Positions 7,369 to 14,456 of a stretch of DNA of 45,329 nt are shown here, piece after piece. The notes beneath the pieces are model-generated. The model did no database searches, was not told where the DNA came from, and saw nothing but the letters and a program-made list of their open reading frames with translations. The DNA lies in NCBI RefSeq assembly GCF_000159955.1, contig NZ_GG695978.1, positions 98,241 through 143,569 on the forward strand, read 5' to 3'. Within the stretch, counting starts at the first letter, position 1, and every line of letters begins with the position of its first letter. Position numbers and translations under genes: made by a program. This stretch comes from Paenibacillus sp. oral taxon 786 str. D14 (lineage in GTDB: Bacteria > Bacillota > Bacilli > Paenibacillales > Paenibacillaceae).

Positions 7369-8809
7369 AGATATTTTGCTGATTTATGGTCTGTTTGCGA
7401 CGTATTACGTCATGTCGGTTAACTTGATTTATTTTTCGATTATGACGTTCTCGTTCCGCCAAATTCTGACGATCTTCCGCCGGGCGGCCTATTCGAAATA
7501 CAACACGCTGTCCGGCTCCGAGCTGGTACCGCCGGTCTCGCTGCTGGTGCCAGCCTTTAACGAGGAGCTCACGGTCATCGAGAATGTGAAATGCCTGCTG
7601 ACCCTCAATTATCCGACCTATGAGGTCATCGTCATTAACGACGGGTCGAAGGATAACACGCTGGGCGTGCTGCGGGAAGAATTTGAGCTGATGCCGCTCC
7701 CGAATCCAGACGTTCGTCACACGATCGACTGCCAACCGATTACGGCGGTGTACCACAATCCGAAGTACCCGCATCTGTACGTCATCGACAAACCGAACGG
7801 CGGTAAAGCCGATTCGCTGAATGCCGGCATCAACCTGGCGCATTATCCGCTCATTTCTTCGATTGATGCCGACTCGTTGCTGGAGAAGGACGCGTTGATC
7901 CGGATGGCCCGGATGTATATGGAAAATCCGGAGGAAACGGTGGCCATCGGCGGCGACGTGCGGATTGCCAACGGCTGCATGATTGAGAACGGGGCAGTGA
8001 AAGAGGTTTCGCTGCCTCGCAAAATCTGGCCGATGTTCCAGGCCACGGAATACTTGAAGGCGTTCCTCGGCGGCCGGATCGGCTGGAGCTCCATCAATGG
8101 GCTGATCATCGTCTCGGGAGCGTTTGGCCTGTTCCGCAAGGATTACGTTATTGCCGTCGGCGGTTATCGCGGCGGGTATCCCGGCGAGGATATGAACATC
8201 ATCATCAAGCTTCATCGCTACATGCTGGAGAACAAGCTGAAGTACCGCATCGCGTTCTGTCCGGAGGCGGTGTGCTGGACGCAGGCGCCGGACACGTACC
8301 GGATTCTGTCGAACCAGCGCAAGCGTTGGGGCCGCGGGAACCTGAAGAACATGATCGAGAACTACGACATGGCCTTTAATCCGAGATACAAGGTGATGGG
8401 GCTTCTGACGATGCCGTACAACATTATTTTTGAAGCGCTGAACCCTTATTTTAAAATCACGGGGCTGCTCGCCCTGATTGGGTACACGCTGATGGACATG
8501 ACGCACTGGCGGATTCTTGCGATCTTCTGGCTGATCAACTTCCTCAGCGGTTACGTGCTCAGTATCGGGGCGCTCTTACTGGAGGAACTGGCGTTCAAAC
8601 GATTCGACAAGCTGTCGGATTTGTGCAAGCTGTTGTTGTTCTCGGCGCTAAAGTTTTTCGGTTACGCGCAGCTCGGGGGATTGTGGCGCATCCAGGGACA
8701 TATCCAGTTTATGCGCAATAACAACTCCTGGGGGACGATGACCCGTCAAAGCTGGCAGGACAAAGGAGATTCGGCTGCCAAAACAGCCAAGCCGGCCAAG
8801 TCAGCCTAG
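7331..8809 (+). CDS. Processive family 2 glycosyltransferase (polysaccharide synthase)
   Basis: Membrane synthase of the PgaC/IcaA/hyaluronan synthase type, predicted to polymerise and export a glycan. One N-terminal membrane segment is followed by a GT2 domain with VINDGS (UDP binding), IDADS (metal-binding DxD), PGED (catalytic Asp) and QRKRWGRG, the Q-x-x-R-W signature of processive enzymes. Several C-terminal membrane segments follow; there is no PilZ domain. Start is uncertain: the ATG at 7331 lacks a ribosome-binding site, whereas AGGAGG (7348-7353) lies 7 bases before an in-frame CTG at 7361, giving 482 residues. The sugar donor is unknown; a UDP-sugar dehydrogenase two genes downstream suggests a uronic acid-containing polymer. 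Confidence 0.9.
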   Translation: MRLRLRGGRPLLRDILLIYGLFATYYVMSVNLIYFSIMTFSFRQILTIFRRAAYSKYNTLSGSELVPPVSLLVPAFNEELTVIENVKCLLTLNYPTYEVIVINDGSKDNTLGVLREEFELMPLPNPDVRHTIDCQPITAVYHNPKYPHLYVIDKPNGGKADSLNAGINLAHYPLISSIDADSLLEKDALIRMARMYMENPEETVAIGGDVRIANGCMIENGAVKEVSLPRKIWPMFQATEYLKAFLGGRIGWSSINGLIIVSGAFGLFRKDYVIAVGGYRGGYPGEDMNIIIKLHRYMLENKLKYRIAFCPEAVCWTQAPDTYRILSNQRKRWGRGNLKNMIENYDMAFNPRYKVMGLLTMPYNIIFEALNPYFKITGLLALIGYTLMDMTHWRILAIFWLINFLSGYVLSIGALLLEELAFKRFDKLSDLCKLLLFSALKFFGYAQLGGLWRIQGHIQFMRNNNSWGTMTRQSWQDKGDSAAKTAKPAKSA

Positions 8810-8857
8810 GGAACAGAGAGCTCCCTCCCCCGCTTTGCGGCGGTTGCCGGAAAGGAG

Positions 8858-8938
8858 ATGATAGGGCAAAGGAAGGCTTGGATCCAAGAAGTAACCAAAC
8901 TTAAGGATAAACTTACGGAAGAAGAAAGGCGGGAATGA
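8858..8938 (+). CDS. Possible 26-residue small ORF between the synthase and the GGDEF-REC gene
   Basis: ATG (8858) to TGA (8936-8938) encodes a short, highly charged peptide (MIGQRKAWIQEVTKLKDKL and on). It ends exactly one base before the next gene's ATG at 8939. The ribosome-binding sequence AAAGGAG touches the ATG with no spacer, which argues against efficient translation. It may only be the untranslated gap of the operon. Confidence 0.25.
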   Translation: MIGQRKAWIQEVTKLKDKLTEEERRE

Positions 8939-9751
8939 ATGATGTCAAACCTGACAGCACTGCATAACCAAACGGAACAATCCGGCTTATACGCCGGCAT
9001 GGGGCAACGCGTGAGGGAAACAGCCAGCGAGGTAAACGGGGTGGTATTCATTTATTCCGCAGGCGGCCCCTCTTACGTGGCATCCCAGGTGCGGGGAATT
9101 TTGGAGTCTGAACCTGGACTTCAGTTTGATGTATGGAGCGGGGATGAGCCAGGAAGCGTGGCGGTACTGCTGCCAGGCCTGACACTGGATGCGGTTCACT
9201 ATCAAGGCTTGCGCCTGAAGCAGCAGCTGCAGGAGCGCATTGCCGATTACCGTCCGCGGATGGCGCTGGCCAGCTTCACTTCGCAGGCAGCGATTACCCC
9301 GCAGGTGCTGAGTCAAATCGAGGAAAAAGCCAAACAGAATTACTCCGATGATATTTATATTTTTACCAAGGCTGACATGCTGGTTGTCAAAAGCCGAGTC
9401 CTAATCGTGGAAGGGGATCCGGCGGTACGCGAATTCCTTCAAATCCGGCTGAATATGCAGGGCTATGAAACGATGACAGCCGATAACGGCTTGACCGCCC
9501 TGGACTTGATTGCCGATTGGAAGCCGGATCTGGTGCTGACGGAGCTGAACCTGTACGGGATCGATGGACTGCCGTATATCCATCAAATTCAGAAGGTCGG
9601 CAACGAGCAGATGCCTAAAATCGTTGTGCTAACGGAGCAGCGGGTCGAGAAAACGATCAGCTTATGCTTCCAAAACGGGGTAGACGATTATATCACCAAG
9701 CCGTTCTCCCCGGTTGAACTCGACGCGCGAATTCGCCGTTGCATCCAATAA
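8939..9751 (+). CDS. Degenerate GGDEF-like domain fused to a degenerate REC domain
   Basis: 270 residues, no membrane segment, AAAGGCGGG upstream; a second ATG (8942) is equally possible. Residues 30-150 resemble a GGDEF fold: WSGDEPGSVAVLLPG aligns with the usual RxGGDEFxVLLPG, but the signature is GDEPG (68-72), so cyclase activity is unlikely. Residues 153-270 form a receiver domain whose phosphoacceptor is Glu202 (LTELNL) instead of Asp. The acidic pocket reads VEGD (158-160), while Thr232 and Lys254 are kept. Such changes suggest a non-phosphorylated, perhaps constitutively on-like module. It may act as a regulator or ligand sensor for the synthase, like the degenerate GGDEF proteins YdaK and PssE, but no clear I-site RxxD was seen. 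Confidence 0.75.
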   Translation: MMSNLTALHNQTEQSGLYAGMGQRVRETASEVNGVVFIYSAGGPSYVASQVRGILESEPGLQFDVWSGDEPGSVAVLLPGLTLDAVHYQGLRLKQQLQERIADYRPRMALASFTSQAAITPQVLSQIEEKAKQNYSDDIYIFTKADMLVVKSRVLIVEGDPAVREFLQIRLNMQGYETMTADNGLTALDLIADWKPDLVLTELNLYGIDGLPYIHQIQKVGNEQMPKIVVLTEQRVEKTISLCFQNGVDDYITKPFSPVELDARIRRCIQ

Positions 9752-9793
9752 TATCTGATTCCAATACAGAGAACATAATGGAGGTAGAAACCT

Positions 9794-11158
9794 GTGAACA
9801 ATCATTACCAGAAGCTGATGAATGCGATTGAATCGAAAACCGCTGTACTGGGCGTAGTGGGTTTAGGTTATGTCGGCTTGCCGCTGGCAGTGGAAATGGT
9901 GAAGCAAGGATTCCGAGTGGTGGGCATCGATCTGGATACATCAAAAATCGAGAAAATCCACCGCGGAGAATCGTATATTCACGATATCCCGTCCGAAACG
10001 CTGGCCGAAGTGATGGCTACAGGGCGATTCCAGGCAACCACGGATTACGCGGTACTGTCCGAAATTAACGCGGTCAGCATCTGCGTGCCGACGCCGCTGA
10101 GCGAAAATCAGGATCCCGATACCTCCTATATCGTCACCGTGGTGGATCAGTTGAAGCGGTACATGAAAAAAGGCATGCTGATTACGCTGGAAAGCACAAC
10201 TTATCCGGGGACGACGGAAGAGCTGATTCAACGCGAGCTGGAGAAGCTGGGCTATACAGTAGGTGAGGACTTCTTCCTCTGCTTCTCGCCGGAGCGGGTC
10301 GATCCGTCCAATCCGAAATTTAATACTTACAACACCCCGAAAGTCATCGGAGGAACTACCAAGGCTTGCTTGGATTTGGGGACGGCACTGTATTCCCAAT
10401 ATGTCCAAACGGTTGTTCCTGTGTCCTCGCCTAAAGTGGCGGAAATGTCCAAGCTGCTGGAGAACACGTTCCGCAGCGTGAATATCGCTTTTGTGAATGA
10501 AATGGCTATGATGTGCGACCGCATGGGCATCGATATTTGGGAAGTCATCGACGCGGCGAAGACCAAGCCGTTTGGCTTTATGCCGTTCTATCCGGGACCA
10601 GGCATCGGCGGTCACTGCATCCCGCTGGATCCGATGTATTTGAGCTGGAAAGCGAAGGGCTTCCGGTTCTACAGCCAATTCATCGAGCTGGCGCAGTCGA
10701 CCAACGACAACATGCCTTATTATGTCGTGAATAAAACGTCCAAAATCATGAATGAATATGCCAAATCGATTAAAAAATCACGCATCCTGATCCTTGGCAT
10801 GGCGTACAAGCCGGACATCGCCGACCTGCGCGAATCGCCGGGATTGTCCGTATACGAGCTGTTTAAGGACAGCGGCGCCAAGGTGGACTATTACGACCCG
10901 TATGCGACAAGCTTCCGTGAAAAATCCGGCGGCGTGGTGCACAGCGTCGAATACGACCTTGATCGATTCAAAGCCTACGACTGCATCGTCCTGGTGACGA
11001 ATCACAGCAACTTCGATTATGAAGGCATCGCTCACCTCGGCGTGCCAATCGTGGACACGCGCAATGCGTTCCGTGACTATCCGCTGCCGCATGTGTATAA
11101 GATCGGCCACTCGGTTGCACAAGTTCAGGAAGAGTCCCCAGCGTTGATCGTAGGTTAA
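9794..11158 (+). CDS. UDP-sugar 6-dehydrogenase (WbpA/UDP-GlcNAc dehydrogenase-like)
   Basis: NAD-dependent oxidation of a UDP-hexose or UDP-N-acetylhexosamine to the uronic acid, supplying precursor to the synthase. 454 residues from GTG 9794 after GGAGGTAG. The N-terminal Rossmann motif is VGLGYVGLPLAVEM. The catalytic cysteine lies in GPGIGGHCIPLDP. MCDRMGIDIWEVIDAAKTKP and the following FGFMPF are typical of the UDP-N-acetylglucosamine dehydrogenase branch rather than TuaD/Ugd, so the product may be UDP-GlcNAcA. The assignment of the exact sugar is inference. Confidence 0.9.
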   Translation: MNNHYQKLMNAIESKTAVLGVVGLGYVGLPLAVEMVKQGFRVVGIDLDTSKIEKIHRGESYIHDIPSETLAEVMATGRFQATTDYAVLSEINAVSICVPTPLSENQDPDTSYIVTVVDQLKRYMKKGMLITLESTTYPGTTEELIQRELEKLGYTVGEDFFLCFSPERVDPSNPKFNTYNTPKVIGGTTKACLDLGTALYSQYVQTVVPVSSPKVAEMSKLLENTFRSVNIAFVNEMAMMCDRMGIDIWEVIDAAKTKPFGFMPFYPGPGIGGHCIPLDPMYLSWKAKGFRFYSQFIELAQSTNDNMPYYVVNKTSKIMNEYAKSIKKSRILILGMAYKPDIADLRESPGLSVYELFKDSGAKVDYYDPYATSFREKSGGVVHSVEYDLDRFKAYDCIVLVTNHSNFDYEGIAHLGVPIVDTRNAFRDYPLPHVYKIGHSVAQVQEESPALIVG

Positions 11159-11169
11159 GGATACGAGTC

Positions 11170-12099
11170 TTGATACTCAAAAAACCGATCTTCGTCCGCC
11201 TTCGGGCGTTGTCGGGAAGCAAGCGGCCGACCCTGCTGGTGCTTGGCGGAATGCTGCTATTGGCTTTGCTTATGTTATTGGCTTTTATCCGGCCATCAGG
11301 TTCACAAGCGAAGGCAACCTGGATTTGGGAAACGAAGGTGATCGAACAGCAACCGGACGAGCTGCTGAACTTCGTCCGCAGGCAGGGCGTGAATACAATC
11401 TTCTTGCAAATTGGCAGCGGGGTAGAGCAGGGCAGTTACCGCAGCTTCATCCGCGCTGCCTCCCAGGCAGGTATCCAGGTGCATGCTTTAAGCGGTCATC
11501 CGGATTGGGCGCTGCGGGAGCATCGGGGCGAAGCCGAGGCGTTTCTGAAATGGGTGATCGACTTCAACCGGGAAGGGAAGCCGGAGGAGCGGTTTGCGGG
11601 CGTCCAACTGGACGTTGAGCCCTATTTGCTGGACCGTTGGCGGAACGATCAAGAAACCGTGGTAGAGCAATGGATGGAGGGCATCCGTATCTGGACTGAA
11701 GAGGCGAGATATAACGATCTTGCGATCGGTGCGGCCGTTCCATTCTGGCTGGATCGGATAGATCACCCGAGCGGAGCCCTGAAGCTGCCGCTGGGCGACT
11801 GGATGGTTGATCAGTTCGATTACTTGGCGATTATGGCCTATCGGGATGCTGCAGGCCGCATCTATGAAATTTCACAGCGGACGCTAAATGAAGCGGATCG
11901 GCAAAAGAAACGGGTCTGGGTGGGCGTCGAGCTGGGCGAGAGCCGGGAAGGGCCCGGCGTCTCCTTCCATGATCTGCCGCTTGCTTCGCTGGACCGGGAA
12001 ATGGAAAGGTTAGAGGAGCTGGGGAAAAGGCACGGATCGTTTGCCGGCATTGCCGTTCACAGCTATGAAGCTTGGCATCGTAAACTCAATGGGCCGTAA
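11170..12099 (+). CDS. Membrane-anchored TIM-barrel glycoside hydrolase-like protein
   Basis: 309 residues from TTG 11170, preceded by TAAGGA that overlaps the stop of the dehydrogenase gene. A hydrophobic segment at about residues 22-40 anchors or exports it. The rest resembles an uncharacterised TIM-barrel hydrolase, with FAGVQLDVEPYLLD (Asp148, Glu150) at the end of a strand, then AVPFWLDRI and DYLAIMAYRDAAG. It is the last gene of the polysaccharide operon, so it probably processes the same polymer. Family not identified with certainty. Confidence 0.7.
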   Translation: MILKKPIFVRLRALSGSKRPTLLVLGGMLLLALLMLLAFIRPSGSQAKATWIWETKVIEQQPDELLNFVRRQGVNTIFLQIGSGVEQGSYRSFIRAASQAGIQVHALSGHPDWALREHRGEAEAFLKWVIDFNREGKPEERFAGVQLDVEPYLLDRWRNDQETVVEQWMEGIRIWTEEARYNDLAIGAAVPFWLDRIDHPSGALKLPLGDWMVDQFDYLAIMAYRDAAGRIYEISQRTLNEADRQKKRVWVGVELGESREGPGVSFHDLPLASLDREMERLEELGKRHGSFAGIAVHSYEAWHRKLNGP

Positions 12100-12104
12100 T
12101 AACA

Positions 12105-12147
12105 GAAGGCTGCCCCATAGAAATAGACGGGGACAGCCTTTGTTTTG
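12105..12147 (+). terminator. Terminator of the polysaccharide operon
   Basis: AAGGCTG-CCCC (12106-12116) pairs with GGGG-A-CAGCCTT (12129-12140), followed by TGTTTT. It defines the 3' end of the six-gene unit. Confidence 0.85.
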
Positions 12148-12156
12148 ATCTTGGTT

Positions 12157-12185
12157 AGGACAGTCTTCTCTGTTTTTGCTATAAT
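12157..12185 (+). promoter_or_regulatory. Promoter of the short Crp/Fnr gene
   Basis: Extended -10 TGC-TATAAT (12177-12185) with a weak -35 AGGACA (12157-12162) at a 17-bp spacing. Confidence 0.5.
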
Positions 12186-12222
12186 AAAACTAATTGGCAG
12201 TTGTGGAAATGGAGAGATTGGC

Positions 12223-12735
12223 ATGATCCTACATAAAGGCGAAATCTTGTTCCGTCAAGGGGACGATGGTTCTTTTCTATACCATATTAAGAGCGGGCTG
12301 TTTAAGGTAACGCGTCTGCACCCGAACGGGAACATGGTTTTGTTTAATATTTTGTACCCGGGGGAAACGGTACCGCATCATTCCTTGATTACCCCGAAAG
12401 AGGTGCACGGGACGGCGATCGCTCTCATGCGCAGCGAGGTTGAAGCGATCCCTGCGCAGGTATGGTATCGCGAGCTTCAGGAGGATCCGAAGAAGCCGCT
12501 GGAGGTCGCGCAGCTGTTGCAGGAGAAGGTTCGGTTCATGCAGGAGCGGCTTGACCATTTGACGATAGGGACGCCGGCTGAACGTCTGGAGCTGCTGACG
12601 AAATGGCTGGGACAGCATGCTCATGGCGTACCTTTGACCGATTATTTGACTCAAGAAGAGATCGGACAGCTGATCGGCGTGCGGCGAGAGACGGTGAACC
12701 GGCTGCTGCGCAGCCATGGTCACGAACGGTCATAA
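12223..12735 (+). CDS. Short Crp/Fnr-family transcription regulator
   Basis: 170 residues from ATG 12223, chosen because GGAGAG lies 12211-12216; the frame stays open upstream to 12145 but that part contains the promoter. The N-terminal cyclic-nucleotide-type beta roll starts at the first residue (HKGEILFRQGDDGSFLYHI). The C-terminal helix-turn-helix is QEEIGQLIGVRRETVNRLL, with the E-x-x-x-R pattern that reads TGTGA half-sites in this family. No iron-sulfur cysteine cluster is present, so the signal is unknown. It converges on hmp, whose promoter carries a TGTGA-type box. Confidence 0.85.
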   Translation: MILHKGEILFRQGDDGSFLYHIKSGLFKVTRLHPNGNMVLFNILYPGETVPHHSLITPKEVHGTAIALMRSEVEAIPAQVWYRELQEDPKKPLEVAQLLQEKVRFMQERLDHLTIGTPAERLELLTKWLGQHAHGVPLTDYLTQEEIGQLIGVRRETVNRLLRSHGHERS

Positions 12736-12752
12736 GAAACGGCTTCACGAAC

Positions 12753-12796
12753 AAAAGCGCGGATAACCGGGGATTGCTCCGGTTATCCGCGCTTTT
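12753..12796. terminator. Bidirectional terminator between the crp-like gene and hmp
   Basis: An 18-bp perfect stem, AAAAGCGCGGATAACCGG (12753-12770) with its complement at 12779-12796, and an 8-base loop. The A and T ends serve both converging genes. Confidence 0.9.
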
Positions 12797-12806
12797 GGTA
12801 TGCCGC

Positions 12807-14012
12807 TTATTCGTCCAGGGTTCCAGCCGGTCCAAAAAATTCAAAGTGAATCCGCTCTTCGGGCACGCCCCATTCCTTCAGGGCGCGGCGAACCGCCTTC
12901 ATGAAGGGAACCGGGCCGCAGAAGTAAAAGTCGCTGTCAGCTGTCGTAATCGTCTTCAGCCAAGGCAGATCGATATAGCCGGTTTTGTCGCAGCCTTCGC
13001 CGGCTTCGGACGTTTCATATACGGTGTAGGTACGCAGATTGTCGTTGGTCCGTGCGAGCTCGGCAATATGCTCCTTCATCGCATGGTGCTTCGCGTTGCG
13101 AGCGGCGTGGACATAGACGATATCGCGTTTGATTTCGCCTTGCAGCGCTGCTTCCAACATGCTGACCATCGGCGTAAGACCAACGCCGCCGCTGAGCAAC
13201 ACAAGCGGCAGGTTCGACGATGGATTCAATGTGAAATCGCCGGCCGGCGCGCTAAGTTCGAGCACATCGCCTTCTTCGATCTGGGTATGCAGATAGGTCG
13301 AGACAATGCCCGCCGGGCGGTCCTCCGCAGCATCCTCCCGTTTCACCGAAATCCGGTAATACGGCTTGCCCGGTGCCGTGGACAGGCTGTAATGGCGCAG
13401 ATGGGTAAACTCCTGGCCTTCCGGTTTCACACGGACAGTAATGTATTGCCCCGGCTCATAGGCGGCAATCGCTTGGCCGTCCTCCGGCTTCAGATAAAAG
13501 GAGGTGATCACGTCGCTCTCCTTAATCTTCCGGTCAACGATGAAGCGGCGGAATCCGCGCCAACCGCCTTCTTTTTGCTCGGCTTCGCGGTACATCTCCG
13601 CTTCTACGCTGATAAATACGTCCGCAATGACACCATATGCCTTAGCCCAAGCATCAAGGATTTCCTCGGTGGCGGCGTCACCCAGCACCGTCTTGATGGC
13701 GGCGAGCAGGTTCTCGCCAACAATCGGGTATTGCTCCGGCTGGATTCCTAACGCCCGGTGCTTCTGGGCAATGCCGCGAACGACCGGAAGAATCTCTTCC
13801 AGACGGTCAATGTGCGCCGCAGCGGCATACACCGCATTCGCCAGCGCGGTAGGCTGTTTGCCTTGGCGTTGGTTGGCATGGTTAAACACGTTGAGCAGCT
13901 CGGGATGATTTTTGAACATGGTCTGATAGAAGGTTTTCGTAATCGTTTGTCCATGAACTTCGAGAACAGGTACGGTAGATTTAATGATTTCGATCGTCTT
14001 TGAATCAAGCAT
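12807..14012 (-). CDS. hmp: Flavohemoprotein Hmp (nitric oxide dioxygenase)
   Basis: Cytoplasmic NO-detoxifying enzyme: converts NO and O2 to nitrate with NAD(P)H. 401 residues, normal length. The globin domain (1-140) has the proximal heme ligand His85 in QKHRALGI and distal Tyr29 and Gln53. The FAD domain carries RHYSLS and the NAD domain GGVGLTPM, with FEFFGP at the C terminus. GGAAAGAGGG precedes the start at 14012. The promoter has a Fnr/Crp-type box placed exactly as at nirB and pflB (see 14051-14093), which fits induction under oxygen limitation or nitrosative stress. Confidence 0.95.
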   Translation of the reverse strand: MLDSKTIEIIKSTVPVLEVHGQTITKTFYQTMFKNHPELLNVFNHANQRQGKQPTALANAVYAAAAHIDRLEEILPVVRGIAQKHRALGIQPEQYPIVGENLLAAIKTVLGDAATEEILDAWAKAYGVIADVFISVEAEMYREAEQKEGGWRGFRRFIVDRKIKESDVITSFYLKPEDGQAIAAYEPGQYITVRVKPEGQEFTHLRHYSLSTAPGKPYYRISVKREDAAEDRPAGIVSTYLHTQIEEGDVLELSAPAGDFTLNPSSNLPLVLLSGGVGLTPMVSMLEAALQGEIKRDIVYVHAARNAKHHAMKEHIAELARTNDNLRTYTVYETSEAGEGCDKTGYIDLPWLKTITTADSDFYFCGPVPFMKAVRRALKEWGVPEERIHFEFFGPAGTLDE

Positions 14013-14050
14013 CGGTGGAACCCTCTTTCCTTGATTTTTCGTTCCACCTC

Positions 14051-14093
14051 AGTATAGGAAGGCTTGAATGGTCAAAAGGTGACTTTCGTCACA
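14051..14093 (-). promoter_or_regulatory. hmp promoter with Fnr/Crp box near -41.5
   Basis: On the minus strand the box is TGTGA-CGAAAG-TCACC (14093-14078), 9 of 10 to the TGTGA-N6-TCACA consensus. The -10 is TATACT (14056-14051). The box centre is 29.5 bp from the first base of the -10, the same as for nirB and pflB. Confidence 0.65.
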
Positions 14094-14203
14094 TCGAAAA
14101 TTGCCAATGTGTGAACTGTTACTAAAATGCAATGACATCTATCACACAATCCAAGGAAATAAATTGGCTTGTCGCCTGTCCCGTGGAGTCATGATTTGTT
14201 TTG

Positions 14204-14212
14204 TGGTATAAT
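14204..14212 (+). promoter_or_regulatory. Promoter of the yitT leader RNA
   Basis: Extended -10 TGG-TATAAT (14204-14212) predicts a start near 14219, which leaves an untranslated leader of about 235 bases before yitT. No good -35 is present. Between the hmp promoter and this site (14094-14203) nothing else was recognised. Confidence 0.6.
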
Positions 14213-14251
14213 ATGAATAGAAGAAATTCTAACAGAAAGGATCAGGATACC

Positions 14252-14317
14252 ATGAGTCCCCGAAGGACGAAATCCCAAAGGACGATTTGGAAACGTTGTG
14301 ATCTCTCTTACACTTAG
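14252..14317 (+). CDS. Possible 21-residue upstream ORF in the yitT leader
   Basis: ATG 14252 to TAG 14315-14317, encoding the very basic peptide MSPRRTKSQRTIWKRCDLSY plus Thr. AAAGG (14236-14240) and CAGGA (14243-14247) lie upstream but neither has ideal spacing. The ORF covers the 5' strand of the long-range pairing described for the leader, so its translation would open that structure. Coding status unproven. Confidence 0.35.
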   Translation: MSPRRTKSQRTIWKRCDLSYT

Positions 14318-14440
14318 CTCCTTTCGTAGCTAGTCGGTATTTCGGCGACAAACCTACGAAAGAAGCGTGAAATCATGCGAAGGATGAATTCCTCATGGAC
14401 TCACTCCGTAGGGTGTTGCCGAATGGTCAACCAAACTACG
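14253..14440 (+). ncRNA. Structured 5' leader RNA of yitT, class not recognised
   Basis: TGAGTCC (14253-14259) pairs with GGACTCA (14397-14403), closing a domain with internal helices: GTCC/GGAC (hairpin at 14256-14268), AAATC/GATTT (14270-14288), a 9-bp CTTTCGTAG/CTACGAAAG stem (14321-14329 with 14354-14362) that itself contains GTCG/CGAC, and GCGTG/CATGC. A further GTAG/CTAC hairpin lies just before the yitT ribosome-binding site. The motif CGAAGGAYGAAWTCC occurs twice (14261 and 14378). This looks like a cis-regulatory RNA, but it matches no riboswitch consensus I know. Confidence 0.55.
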
Positions 14441-14456
14441 ATAAGAGGGATTCCAA

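Noticed and set aside
14131..14146. Fnr-like half box AATGA-N6-TCACA upstream of the yitT leader promoter
   Set aside because: One half-site is poor and no -10 lies at the 29.5 or 30.5 bp distance seen at the other promoters.
14252..14290. Resemblance of the yitT leader start to a hammerhead ribozyme core (TGAGTCC...GGACGAAA)
   Set aside because: The essential CUGA of the CUGAUGA core is missing (ACCA instead), and the third helix is not in place, so self-cleavage is not expected.
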